In this document: piece after piece, positions 17,367-25,765 of the stretch
Layout: each line of letters starts with the position of its first letter
How positions within the stretch are numbered: the first letter of the stretch is position 1
DNA from: Halomonas sp. 54_146
Lineage (GTDB): Bacteria; Pseudomonadota; Gammaproteobacteria; Pseudomonadales; Halomonadaceae
Assembly: GCF_001507855.1 (NCBI RefSeq)
Contig: NZ_LGEN01000029.1
Span: forward strand, 1 to 43,342
Length of the DNA stretch: 43,342 nucleotides
Direction of reading: 5' to 3'
Made by a program: the position numbers and the translations under genes
The notes under the pieces: generated by a model
Database searches by the model: none
Seen by the model: only the letters and a program-made list of their open reading frames with translations
What the model was told of the DNA's origin: nothing

Positions 17367-18533
17367 CTACCAGCGACGCTCAAATTTCTTACGTAACACA
17401 ACGGCAAAGGCGTTGAGTGAGATGAGTATGGTGAGAAGCACCAAAATACCGCCAGCGGTTTTTTCTACAAATGCCTGTTCAGGCTCGCCCGACCAAGTGA
17501 ATATTTGTGCAGGCATTACCGTTGCCGCATTGGTAAAGGAAGCGCCCACATCAGGGATAAAGGCCACCATACCCACGATAATTAACGGCGCGGTTTCACC
17601 CATTGCTTGTGCCAAGCCAATGATAGAACCGGTCATAATACCCGGCATGGCCAAGGGCAAAACATGGTCACGCACCACTTGCCAGCGCGAACACCCCACC
17701 CCAAAACCAGCATGACGGATAGATTCAGGCACACTGCGCAGCGCAGTACGCGTTGAGATAATAATCACCGGCAGCGTCATTAGTGCCAGGGTCATACCAC
17801 CTGCAAGTGGTGAGGAACGCGGCACCCCGAAGAAATTAATAAAGATCGCCAGGCCGAGTAAACCAAACAAAATGGAAGGAATAGCGGCTAGGTTGTTAAT
17901 GTTAATTTCAATGATCTGGGTGAAACGGTTGTCTGGTGCAAATTCTTCCAGATAAACCGCTGTCATTACGCCAATAGGGAACGAGATCGCCAGGGTGACG
18001 ATCATGGTCATCACGGTACCGACAACTGCGGAGAGGATACCGGCATTCTCAGCGATTTTTGAATCGCCCGAACCAAAAAAGGTGCTATTGAAGCGAAGAT
18101 CTACCTGGCCAGCTTCCACCCGGGCATCAATAGCCGCTTGCTCTTCTTCGCTCAAGCGGTGTCGGTGCCCCTTCAAATACTGATCGACTCCACTGGTCGC
18201 TAGCACCCATTGGGTTTTGCTGGTGCCGATCATGTCAGGATTGTTGCGTAGCTCCATTGGAATCACGCGCACCACTGTACGACTAATTAACGGCAACAGC
18301 TCTTCGTCAAATGCCCGCCGTCCGTCGGTTGCTGCTTCTTCGGTATAGCTAATCTCGGTTTGTATGTACGCCTGCTGGAAAGCTGGCAAACCTTTAGTCA
18401 GCATATCAGCAAAAAACAGCACCAAAAAAAGGCCCGCGAGACCTAACGATCCCATGGTTATCCACTTAAGGCGGGCAGACTTTCGGTGACGCCGCTTAAG
18501 CTGCTGGCTGATTTCGTCAAAAGTATTGCTCAT
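17367..18533 (-). CDS. pstA: Phosphate ABC transporter permease PstA
   Basis: This 388-residue inner-membrane permease subunit is longer than E. coli PstA (about 296). An N-terminal TM at about 27-46 is followed by a large non-membrane insert (about 50-160) before the conserved five-helix permease core, which includes [18 protein letters not shown] and the EAA-like loop about [23 protein letters not shown] (split here only for description). Such long forms occur in marine and halophilic bacteria. It lies 18 bases after pstC and 26 before pstB. The start at ATG 18533 follows GAGGAAC. Confidence 0.93.
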   Translation of the reverse strand: MSNTFDEISQQLKRRHRKSARLKWITMGSLGLAGLFLVLFFADMLTKGLPAFQQAYIQTEISYTEEAATDGRRAFDEELLPLISRTVVRVIPMELRNNPDMIGTSKTQWVLATSGVDQYLKGHRHRLSEEEQAAIDARVEAGQVDLRFNSTFFGSGDSKIAENAGILSAVVGTVMTMIVTLAISFPIGVMTAVYLEEFAPDNRFTQIIEININNLAAIPSILFGLLGLAIFINFFGVPRSSPLAGGMTLALMTLPVIIISTRTALRSVPESIRHAGFGVGCSRWQVVRDHVLPLAMPGIMTGSIIGLAQAMGETAPLIIVGMVAFIPDVGASFTNAATVMPAQIFTWSGEPEQAFVEKTAGGILVLLTILISLNAFAVVLRKKFERRW

Positions 18534-18551
18534 CGAAACAGTTCCTCGGCG

Positions 18552-19802
18552 TTACAGGTTATTCACGCGGTATTTTTCGCGGAAACGGCGGATCATCAGT
18601 ACAGACACCAGATTAAGCAGCAGCGTAACAACGAACAGTACAAGCCCTAACGCGAAAGCTGACAGCGTTTCAGCACTTTCAAACTCTTGGTCGCCGGTTA
18701 ATGCTGCCACAATACGCACGGTAACCGTGGTCATATCTTCAAGCGGGTTGGCGGTTAAGTTGGGACGCATACCTGCCGCCATTACTACAATCATGGTTTC
18801 ACCCATCGCACGTGACATACCTAACAGCGCAGCTGAAATAATCCCCGGCATAGCAGCGGGCACCACCACGTCACGGATGGTCTCCCCTTTAGTCATCCCC
18901 AGTGCCAGCGAGCCTTGACGCATGCTGTCAGGCACCGAGTTGATCACGTCGTCAGAAAGCGATGAGATAAACGGAATGATCATAATGCCCATCACAATGC
19001 CAGGTGCCAGCGCATTGTTATAAGAAGCATCAAGTCCGAAAAAACCAGCGATATTAACAATGATCGGCGCCACAGTGATGGCGGCAAAAAAGCCGTAAAC
19101 CACAGTAGGAATACCCGCCAACACCTCAAGCACTGGTTTGGCCACAGTGCGCACATTGCGCGGTGCAAATTCAGACATGTAAATCGCTGAGAGCAAACCG
19201 ATTGGCACCGCCACGAGCATAGCGATGGCGGTAATCATAAAGGTACCAGCGAACAGCGGTACTGAGCCAAACTCAGCGCCGCTACCATCACCGCGACCCG
19301 CGGAAGCTAGAAAGCTTGCGCCCGGGTTCCACGTGGTGCCGGTAATGAACTCCCAGAAGCTGTGCATTTGGAAAAAGCGCAGCGCCTCGGAAATAATCGA
19401 GAACAGAATACCGAATGTAGTGAAAATCGAGATTAACGCTGCCCCGGCCAAGGTCATGCGGATGACCCGTTCAATGGCTTGACGGGCATGGAAATCAGGC
19501 TTTACTTGATTAAGACTTACCATCAGCCCGATAGCTGCCACCACCAAACTCGCTGCCAACAAATAAAGTGTGGGGATATCTGCCCCCATCAACAGCAGCG
19601 CAAATGCTCCTAGCGCACTAACAAGTACCGCAGGCCCGGCGGTAGAGAGCACGGTAAACCAGGCATACTGATCTGGCTGAGCAAACATAGCCGTACCTGC
19701 GCTACGTAAACGAGAGGCTTTTGAACGGCCAGCAAAAAAAGCCAGCAGCCCCAGCAGCAATAACGCACCACAAAAAATCAAAAGAAGCTGGTTGGTCTGC
19801 AT
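18552..19802 (-). CDS. pstC: Phosphate ABC transporter permease PstC
   Basis: This 416-residue inner-membrane permease subunit is longer than E. coli PstC because three extra N-terminal hydrophobic helices (about 5-25, 48-70 and 75-95) precede the permease core. The core carries VPIGLLSAIYMSEFAPRN and the coupling loop ALGMTKGETIRDVVVPAAMPG (one residue over the usual window of quotation; key residues are the Gly and the VVPAAMPG end). It is second in the pst operon, separated from pstS by a 96-base gap containing a GNRA-capped hairpin. ATG 19802 follows GAGAGAG. Confidence 0.93.
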   Translation of the reverse strand: MQTNQLLLIFCGALLLLGLLAFFAGRSKASRLRSAGTAMFAQPDQYAWFTVLSTAGPAVLVSALGAFALLLMGADIPTLYLLAASLVVAAIGLMVSLNQVKPDFHARQAIERVIRMTLAGAALISIFTTFGILFSIISEALRFFQMHSFWEFITGTTWNPGASFLASAGRGDGSGAEFGSVPLFAGTFMITAIAMLVAVPIGLLSAIYMSEFAPRNVRTVAKPVLEVLAGIPTVVYGFFAAITVAPIIVNIAGFFGLDASYNNALAPGIVMGIMIIPFISSLSDDVINSVPDSMRQGSLALGMTKGETIRDVVVPAAMPGIISAALLGMSRAMGETMIVVMAAGMRPNLTANPLEDMTTVTVRIVAALTGDQEFESAETLSAFALGLVLFVVTLLLNLVSVLMIRRFREKYRVNNL

Positions 19803-19851
19803 CGCATCTCTCTCACGTCATCACCGGTTAAGAAGCTTATCAACAATAAGG

Positions 19852-19875
19852 GGCCGACAGCTTACGCTGCCGACC
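19852..19875 (-). promoter_or_regulatory. Intercistronic hairpin between pstS and pstC
   Basis: On the minus strand GGTCGGCAGC pairs with GCTGTCGGCC around a GTAA (GNRA) tetraloop: ten base pairs, two of them G-U. A short T-rich stretch follows. It probably acts as a partial terminator or 3' stabiliser that keeps pstS mRNA in excess over the permease genes. Confidence 0.55.
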
Positions 19876-19898
19876 ACTTTTACATATAAATCAACTGC

Positions 19899-20912
19899 TT
19901 ATTTAAGAACGTCTGCTGTCATTGTCGCGCGGTCAGCGACACTCTGACGCCACTCTGCACGCTCAGCTTCTGGCAGTACGATCAAGCCGATATCGCGCAG
20001 GTAACCGTCACTGCCAATCATCATTTCGCTCATAAACATGTTGGCGTAGTCGTACATCGGCGGTACTTCTTCAGCGTGCTGGTTCTTGACGTAGAACCAC
20101 AGTGAACGTGCAACGGGGTAGTCACCCGAGCTAATGGACTCCGGCTCTGGCTCAACACCATTAATGGTGGCACCATTTAGCGTATCGGTATTTTCTTCAA
20201 GGAAGGAGAAACCAAAGATACCCATCGCACCGGTATCTTCGCTCAGGCGTTGAACGATCAGGTTATCGTTTTCGCCAGCGTCGATGTAAACGCCGTCAGA
20301 ACGAATATCGGTGTAGCCTTCTTCGCCGTAAACACCCATTTCAACCGAGGCAGTTTCCATGACCAGTTCTTCAAAAGCGTCGCGGGTACCAGAAGTGGTT
20401 GGCGGACCATAGATAGAGATTTCGCGGTCAGGCAGCGCAGAGTCGATCTCGCTCCAGTTGGTGTAGGGGTTGTCAACTAACTCACCGTCAACGGGTACCT
20501 GAGCGGCTACTGCCATGAAAATCTGCTCAAGCGTCAGGTTAACAACGTCATTGGTGTTTGACTGACCCAAAACGATACCGTCAGAACCGATTTTAGCTTC
20601 AGTAATGTCGGTAACACCGTTCTCTTCACAACGCTCAAACTCAGACACCTTCATGCGACGTGAAGCGTTAGTAATGTCCGGTGTACCTTCACCAACACCG
20701 TTACAGAACAGACGCAAACCGCCGCCCGAGCCAGTTGATTCAATAACAGGCGTCGGGTTGCCGGTAGTCGCACCGAACTCTTCAGTTACGTAGCTGGCAA
20801 ATGGGTAAACGGTACTGGAGCCTACGATACGGATTTGATCGCGGGCTTGAGCAACACCGGCAACGCTCATTACGGCAGCCGCGATAACGGTGGTTTTTAG
20901 AATACGGTTCAT
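19899..20912 (-). CDS. pstS: Periplasmic phosphate-binding protein PstS
   Basis: This 337-residue secreted protein has a clear signal peptide (MNRILKTTVIAAAVMSVAGV, cleavage after AQA at about 22). The binding-site motifs GSSTVYPFASYV and ESTGSGGG and the later SGTRDAFEE loop are typical of the PstS family. The mature protein is strongly acidic, as expected for a salt-adapted periplasm. ATG 20912 follows AGGAG at eight bases; the open frame upstream is not protein-like. It heads pstSCAB and has a well-formed Pho box upstream, so PhoB control under phosphate limitation is expected. Arsenate could enter as a competitor, which makes the neighbouring ars genes notable. Confidence 0.94.
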   Translation of the reverse strand: MNRILKTTVIAAAVMSVAGVAQARDQIRIVGSSTVYPFASYVTEEFGATTGNPTPVIESTGSGGGLRLFCNGVGEGTPDITNASRRMKVSEFERCEENGVTDITEAKIGSDGIVLGQSNTNDVVNLTLEQIFMAVAAQVPVDGELVDNPYTNWSEIDSALPDREISIYGPPTTSGTRDAFEELVMETASVEMGVYGEEGYTDIRSDGVYIDAGENDNLIVQRLSEDTGAMGIFGFSFLEENTDTLNGATINGVEPEPESISSGDYPVARSLWFYVKNQHAEEVPPMYDYANMFMSEMMIGSDGYLRDIGLIVLPEAERAEWRQSVADRATMTADVLK

Positions 20913-20973
20913 GCGAAATACTCCTGTTCGTGTAGGTATCTGACCTTCGCAAGGCATACCTTGCACTGGTTCT

Positions 20974-20991
20974 ATGACAACTTCATGACAG
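20974..20991 (-). promoter_or_regulatory. Pho box upstream of pstS
   Basis: On the minus strand CTGTCATGAAGTTGTCAT gives two direct CTGTCAT-like repeats 11 bases apart, matching the PhoB consensus layout. It lies 62 bases before the pstS start. Confidence 0.75.
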
Positions 20992-21010
20992 CGAGCGACA
21001 CATGAAAAAA

Positions 21011-21036
21011 ATTGGTGCGAAGAATTGGTGCGAAGA
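21011..21036. repeat. Two exact tandem 13-bp repeats
   Basis: ATTGGTGCGAAGA occurs twice in a row between the pstS promoter and the 3' end of the TauE/SafE gene. Confidence 0.9.
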
Positions 21037-21055
21037 AGGGTCGGTTGTTATTGCT

Positions 21056-21787
21056 TCAAAATAAAAGCCCCAGCGCCGCCAAGGTGCACAGCGCCAGCGA
21101 TGCACCTTGTAGCCACCGTCTATCAATACGATGAGCGATGGCATCGGCAAGCGCATTGCCGATTAACACCGCAGGCAGGAAGGTGAGCGCGACTTGAAAA
21201 TGCCAAAGCTGAACTTGATTAGCTAATGCGAGGGTCATTAGCGTCAACATTGAGGTTAGGATAAAAAAGGCCGCTAGGTTGCCCCGCACGCGATCTGCCG
21301 GCAAGCCATGCATTAGCAATACAATGGGTGGGCCGCCAATGGCAGCAACCGTACCAAAAATGCCGGATAGCACGCCTGCACCAAACAACGTGATTCTATT
21401 GACCGGCAGCTGAAAGCGGCAAAGCGTTACCAGCACCGCAAATAGCACGATGACCGCAATCAGCTTTTCGAGCAGAAACATGGGCGCGGCGAGCAGTAGC
21501 CAAATACCCAGCGCATTGCCGGGAAGGCGCCCTACTAACGCCATCCCAATGGAATCCAAGCGCACTTCGTGCCAGTAGTGTCGAACCATCATCAACGAGA
21601 CAGTAAATCCAAACAGCACCAGAATCACCGGCACCAGGCGAGGCTCAAGCATCAACAGTAAGGGCGCGCCCACTATCGCCAAACCAAAGCCTGTCGCGCG
21701 CTGCACAAATGCACCCAGCATTAATACCGCCGCGCAGCCTAGCCACGTGCTAAGCGGTAAGTTTACCCACGTCAGCAGGCTATCCAT
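21056..21787 (-). CDS. TauE/SafE-family membrane permease
   Basis: This 243-residue membrane protein has about eight hydrophobic helices in two repeats. Its family pattern GFGLAIVGAPLLLMLEPRLVP comes early (quoted to its key Gly and Pro residues) and GTVAAIGGPPIVLLMHGLP comes in the second half. Members of the family move sulfite, sulfonates or other small organic anions, and most remain uncharacterised. ATG 21787 overlaps the 3' end of the Bcr/CflA gene by eight bases, so the two are coupled. Nothing links it to pst apart from proximity. Confidence 0.85.
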   Translation of the reverse strand: MDSLLTWVNLPLSTWLGCAAVLMLGAFVQRATGFGLAIVGAPLLLMLEPRLVPVILVLFGFTVSLMMVRHYWHEVRLDSIGMALVGRLPGNALGIWLLLAAPMFLLEKLIAVIVLFAVLVTLCRFQLPVNRITLFGAGVLSGIFGTVAAIGGPPIVLLMHGLPADRVRGNLAAFFILTSMLTLMTLALANQVQLWHFQVALTFLPAVLIGNALADAIAHRIDRRWLQGASLALCTLAALGLLF

Positions 21788-22967
21788 CTGCGGTAGGCGT
21801 TTTTGTCAGTATGCGCACGCCAATATTGCCCATTAACGCAGCGCCGAGCATGGTGAGCACCATCGGCCACAGGTGCTCAACCTCGAATAGCCCGACCATT
21901 ACCCCCGCAAGGGCACCACAGGTAAACTGGATACCGCCCAACAGCGCCGTTGCCGTGGCGCTAATATGCCCAAAGTGATCCAGAAGCGCCGAGATTGCGT
22001 TCGGGGTAATAAGCCCGATCATGCCGGTAAACAGCATGATTAGCGGTACTACCACCATCAGCGAGGCCACATTGAGAGCGGTCGCCAACACCAGCCCCAG
22101 CGCTGCTACTAGCTGTATTAGCAGACCCAAACGCAAATTCTGCTGGGGTGTGCGCTTACGCAACAAGTAGATATTGACACGGTTAGAGAGGGCAATAACC
22201 AGCACGTTAACACCAAACACGAGCGGGTAAGTTGTCGAAGACAGGCCAAAATAGTCGAGATAAAGGAACGGTGATGCCGTCACAAACGCAAATAGCCCGG
22301 CAAACGAGGCCGCTACCGCACAGATATAGCCCATCCCTTCACGGTGTTTGAGCACGCTGGCGTAGTTGCGCATTACTTGGCGCAGTGAGGCGGCAGGTAA
22401 TGACATATCGCGGGTTTCAGGTAAGCGCGTTCCCAGCAACCACAGCAAGAACCCCGCATAAACCGCTAAGAACACAAAAATTAGCCACCAGCCAGCAACA
22501 TGCAGCAGTAGGCTTCCCACTGCTGGCGCTACCAGCGGTGCCAGCATCATAATCATCGCCATGGTAGACATGACTTTGGCGGCCTCGCGCCCACTAAAGC
22601 AGTCGCGCACAATGGCAGCTGAGTTCACCACGCAGGCCCCGCCGCCTAGCGCCTGAACAAATCGCCATGCCAGTAATGAAGACAAGCTATCAACCGTTGT
22701 GATCGCAAGGCTTGCCAGCATAAACACCACGAGGCCACCCAACAGCACGGGCTTACGGCCCATACGGTCCGATAACGGCCCAAAACATAGCTGGCCTAGC
22801 GCAAAGCCAAATAAAAAAATACTAATAGAGAGTTCAGTGCGATGGATGCTGGCACCGATGCTCTCGGCAATGATGCCCATGGCAGGCAAATACGCGTCGA
22901 TAGCAAAGGGAGCAAGCGCCGTGTTGGCGGCCACCAACAGTGCTACACGACGAGGATTAAGGTGCAT
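21780..22967 (-). CDS. Bcr/CflA-family MFS multidrug exporter
   Basis: This 395-residue inner-membrane protein has twelve transmembrane segments. The DHA1 features are PFAIDAYLPAMGIIAESIGA at the start and the loop LCFGPLSDRMGRKPVLLGGL between TM2 and TM3. The next signature, FVQALGGGACVVNSAAIVRD, is diagnostic of the Bcr/CflA group, proton-driven exporters of drugs, sulfonamides or small peptides. ATG 22967 follows AAGGAG. It forms a two-gene unit with the TauE/SafE permease. The 168-base gap upstream should hold its promoter, which I could not define. Confidence 0.88.
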   Translation of the reverse strand: MHLNPRRVALLVAANTALAPFAIDAYLPAMGIIAESIGASIHRTELSISIFLFGFALGQLCFGPLSDRMGRKPVLLGGLVVFMLASLAITTVDSLSSLLAWRFVQALGGGACVVNSAAIVRDCFSGREAAKVMSTMAMIMMLAPLVAPAVGSLLLHVAGWWLIFVFLAVYAGFLLWLLGTRLPETRDMSLPAASLRQVMRNYASVLKHREGMGYICAVAASFAGLFAFVTASPFLYLDYFGLSSTTYPLVFGVNVLVIALSNRVNIYLLRKRTPQQNLRLGLLIQLVAALGLVLATALNVASLMVVVPLIMLFTGMIGLITPNAISALLDHFGHISATATALLGGIQFTCGALAGVMVGLFEVEHLWPMVLTMLGAALMGNIGVRILTKTPTADG

Positions 22968-23135
22968 GAGTCTCCTTAGGCGATAACGTGCGCGCTAGAA
23001 TAGATAGGCTGCTAATCATAGACGATTTAATGACGTTTGTCGGGACGTACGCAGCAGAGACAGGTCAATCATTTGAGCGCCCCGTACCCACTTAGGTTAA
23101 ACGTGAGCAAAACAGGGCACCCAAAGGCGGGGGCT

Positions 23136-23654
23136 TTAGTGGTGCGTGGCGGCATCCTGCGATTCAAGCATCTCAACCAGGGGCTGAAACTGCTCGCGGT
23201 TATGCTCATTCATATGCATCAAGATGCGATGAGCTTCTAAAATCCGCTCGCGGAGACCTTCTTCGTCAGCGGGCTCTTCCGGCAGCTCTTCAAGCACATC
23301 ATTAAGTGCCGTTGGCTGTTGCAGGGGCGCTTCCATTAAGGTGAAAAACCTTGCGAAACCCATCACGTCCAGCATCTTGCGCACGTCAGGGTTATCGACA
23401 ATGATCGTTGGTGGCTGCTCCAAACGCCCTTTCACCGCCATCGCGACCTTAGCCAGAAAGCCCAGTGCCGTGGAATCCACGTTGGTGGCTTCACGAAGGT
23501 CTATCAATACGGCACGCAGCCCCGGCGTCTCGGCGAGACGCTGGGCTTGGGCATCCAACGTGGCGCAGAGCGTTAAACGCACATCGCCACACAGTTTTAG
23601 AACAAAAACACCAGAATCGAACGCCGCTTTAATGCGGCCTTCTTCAATCAGCAT
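23136..23654 (-). CDS. STAS-domain anti-sigma factor antagonist
   Basis: This is a protein of about 172 residues. The N-terminal STAS domain (about 5-105) contains the phosphorylatable-serine motif NVDSTALGFLAKVA and fits anti-anti-sigma factors of the SpoIIAA/RsbV type. A C-terminal acidic helical tail of about 60 residues (EELPEEPADEEGLRERILEA) is extra. ATG 23654 overlaps the 3' end of the upstream phosphatase gene by 11 bases, so the two are translationally coupled. The phosphatase probably dephosphorylates this protein, as in other partner-switching pairs. The order mlaA, phosphatase, STAS resembles the vacJ locus of Pseudomonas aeruginosa. The downstream target is unknown. Confidence 0.88.
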   Translation of the reverse strand: MLIEEGRIKAAFDSGVFVLKLCGDVRLTLCATLDAQAQRLAETPGLRAVLIDLREATNVDSTALGFLAKVAMAVKGRLEQPPTIIVDNPDVRKMLDVMGFARFFTLMEAPLQQPTALNDVLEELPEEPADEEGLRERILEAHRILMHMNEHNREQFQPLVEMLESQDAATHH

Positions 23655-24837
23655 GACCAAATCCGCTCACCATCATGATTGTCAGGTCATCGGGTAGAGC
23701 ATCGCGCTCTTGGTTGGCATCAAACTCAGCGTCTCCTTCGGCAAGAAGGGCGTTTGTTTCAGCTAACCGGTCGCGCAACTGCTCAGGCGTGACACTCTCG
23801 CTTACTAATTGCTCAAGTTCCTTGAGCCGCATGTCGAGCGTTTTACCCGGCAAGCACTCCAATACCCCGTCCGAACAGAGCCACAAACGAAACTCATCCG
23901 GTAACGCACAGCGCAGCGAAGGATACTCCACATCGGGGAAAAGACCCACCGGCATTCCCTCGCCCTCCAAACGCTGTAGCTTTCCCTCTGCCGCCAAAAG
24001 TGGCATAGGCAGCTGAGCGCCGAGCGAATAGTGAAGAGTATGTGCCTCGTGGTCAATCACACCGACAAATAAGGTGGCATGTTTGCCGATATCGGTGCCC
24101 TGCAATTCACGGTTCATTGCCTTTAGCCAATCAGGAGGCAGGTTTTCCGGCTGTAAGCCATCCCACTCATTCAGCCAGCGATTGCATAAATATTTAAGCA
24201 GCACCGTGACAAATGCCGACGAGGCACCATGCCCCGATACATCAGCAAAATAGAAAGCGCTATAACGATCGTTATAGCGTTGATAATCCAGAAAATCACC
24301 GGACAAATACAGCGAAGGGGCAAACAGGTAATCGTAATACACCCCGTTAATCACTTTAGGATGCACCGGCAGTAAACGCCGTTGAACATTACCCCCGCTC
24401 TGCTGGTCCATACGCAGCAGCGCCAAATGCGTCTCTAGGCTTTCATTTAACTCCGCCAGGCGCTCAAGATCACGCTCGCGCTCTAGCGCTAGATCATTGA
24501 GTTCTATGGCTTTGCGTATCATTCTTCGCAGCAGCTCAGCGTGACGCAGCGGATGCACGATATAGTCAACCAGGCCGACATCAACCGCCCTGATCAGGTC
24601 AGCATCCTGGCGCGAATCACTGACAACCAGGGTCGGCAGGCGGCGAGTTAACTGCGACCACTGCTGCCTGGGAACCGCTCGTGCATGGGCAACAATAAGC
24701 GCCGTGTCAGGAGGCAAATGCTTGATATCATCAGCCGCAAATACCGACATGCCGTCGCACGTAATCGCTTCAGCCAGCGCATCGCGTTCTCGACCCGGTT
24801 CGTCGATCACCGCGATCAACTGCTTAGTATGCTCCAT
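23644..24837 (-). CDS. Receiver-like/PP2C (SpoIIE-type) phosphatase
   Basis: This protein of about 397 residues has an N-terminal receiver-like domain (about 5-120), a helical coiled-coil linker (about 120-160) and a C-terminal PP2C/SpoIIE serine phosphatase domain. The phosphatase domain carries SGDFLDYQ, FYFADVSGHGASSAFVT and LWLCSDGVLE, so its metal-binding aspartates are intact. The receiver looks degenerate: the strand that normally ends in the phosphoacceptor Asp reads ALIVAHARAVP, and the usual KP motif reads HP. ATG 24837 follows GAGG at six bases; ATG 24840 is also possible. It sits between mlaA and the STAS gene and is probably the activating phosphatase of the STAS protein. Confidence 0.85.
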   Translation of the reverse strand: MEHTKQLIAVIDEPGRERDALAEAITCDGMSVFAADDIKHLPPDTALIVAHARAVPRQQWSQLTRRLPTLVVSDSRQDADLIRAVDVGLVDYIVHPLRHAELLRRMIRKAIELNDLALERERDLERLAELNESLETHLALLRMDQQSGGNVQRRLLPVHPKVINGVYYDYLFAPSLYLSGDFLDYQRYNDRYSAFYFADVSGHGASSAFVTVLLKYLCNRWLNEWDGLQPENLPPDWLKAMNRELQGTDIGKHATLFVGVIDHEAHTLHYSLGAQLPMPLLAAEGKLQRLEGEGMPVGLFPDVEYPSLRCALPDEFRLWLCSDGVLECLPGKTLDMRLKELEQLVSESVTPEQLRDRLAETNALLAEGDAEFDANQERDALPDDLTIMMVSGFGHAD

Positions 24838-24845
24838 CATAAGCC

Positions 24846-25655
24846 TCAATCAGCGAAATCGTCGTCGCTAAAGTCGCTATCATCGAAGTCGCTATCATCA
24901 AAATCAAAGACGTCTGCGGCAAAAGGGTCATCGCCCAATTCACCATCGCTCACTTTAAACTGACGGCTTTGTAAGTAAGCGTCACGAACAAAACGATAGC
25001 GATCACCGCTGATCAACGCCTCCTGGTCAAGCAAACCTGCGCGCGTATCAATCAAGTTGAGTGCCGTCAGGCTTATACGAACGGCATCATCGTCAACGTA
25101 ATATAACGGATACGTGGTCATATCAGCCGGCAAGCCGGTGGTATCCCGCAGCGTGCTTGGGCCTAAAAGAGGCAGCACAAGATAGCGCGAATCTTGCCAC
25201 CCCCAAACGGCTAGGGTTTGGCCGAAATCTTCTTCATCGGCGTTGATTTCCATCAGCGTGGCATAATCAAGAAGCCCACCAATACCGACGGTGGAGTTGA
25301 TCAAAAAGCGTGAAGTAGCCAGCCCTGCGTTACCCGGTTTACCTTGCAACATGCTGTTGATCGCGGTGCGCAGCTCACCTAAGTTGCTAAAAAAGTTGCC
25401 CACGCCTGTTTGCACTGGCTCCGGCGTAATCGTCCGGTAGCCTCTAGCAGCCGGCTTTAGCGTGTAGCGGTCGACGACATCGTTAAACGCAAACACTTTG
25501 CGGTTAAACCCTTCCCACGGATCGTCAGGATTGGCGTCTTGTGCTACTTGTGTGCTGGCACAGCCGCCGGTAGCTAATAACGTCACCAGCAATAGAGGTA
25601 ACCCTCCGGTGCGCCACGTAAGTGCTGATTTTTCGTTATTTAACCACTGCCGCAT
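24846..25655 (-). CDS. mlaA: MlaA/VacJ outer-membrane lipoprotein
   Basis: MlaA removes misplaced phospholipids from the outer leaflet and passes them to the Mla pathway. The product is 269 residues, with a lipoprotein signal ending TGGC (Cys about 32). The family core follows: DPWEGFNRKVFAFNDVVDRY, later FSNLGELRTAINSMLQGK and TLAVWGWQDSRYLVLPLLGP. The C terminus extends into an acidic Asp/Ser/Phe-rich tail (DFDDSDFDDSDFSDDDFAD) coded partly by a 15-bp tandem repeat. ATG 25655 follows AAGGA. It begins a unit with the phosphatase and STAS genes, with only about eight bases between stop and the next start. Confidence 0.92.
   Translation of the reverse strand: MRQWLNNEKSALTWRTGGLPLLLVTLLATGGCASTQVAQDANPDDPWEGFNRKVFAFNDVVDRYTLKPAARGYRTITPEPVQTGVGNFFSNLGELRTAINSMLQGKPGNAGLATSRFLINSTVGIGGLLDYATLMEINADEEDFGQTLAVWGWQDSRYLVLPLLGPSTLRDTTGLPADMTTYPLYYVDDDAVRISLTALNLIDTRAGLLDQEALISGDRYRFVRDAYLQSRQFKVSDGELGDDPFAADVFDFDDSDFDDSDFSDDDFAD
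24856..24900 (-). repeat. 15-bp tandem repeats coding the acidic MlaA tail
   Basis: AAGTCGCTATCATCG (24871) is followed directly by AAGTCGCTATCATCA (24886); a degenerate copy precedes at 24856. On the minus strand each adds five residues of the Asp/Ser/Phe pattern at the end of MlaA. Confidence 0.75.
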
Positions 25656-25705
25656 AAAATTATCCTTTTTCAATTCTGCACCGCGCAATTTCGCAGCAAA
25701 CCGTA

Positions 25706-25765
25706 CTTAGTAACCACGAACTTAGCATCCAAGAACTTTGCATCCACGAACTTAGTGACGACGAA
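25706..25765. repeat. Four 15-bp tandem repeats at the FabH-like 3' end
   Basis: CTTAGTAACCACGAA, CTTAGCATCCAAGAA, CTTTGCATCCACGAA and CTTAGTGACGACGAA lie head to tail from 25706. The last contains the stop codon and final codons of the FabH-like gene; the others are downstream, untranslated copies that have diverged. Confidence 0.85.

Noticed and set aside
16924..17715. A 263-codon plus-strand open frame
   Set aside because: It lies opposite pstB and pstA, both of which have intact motifs; it is a shadow of their codon use.
5772..20991. The arsenic region as a recently integrated genomic island
   Set aside because: I found no integrase, tRNA target, attachment-site pair or transposase inside or at the edges of 5772-16373, and base use looks like that of the neighbours by eye. 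Linkage alone does not show transfer.
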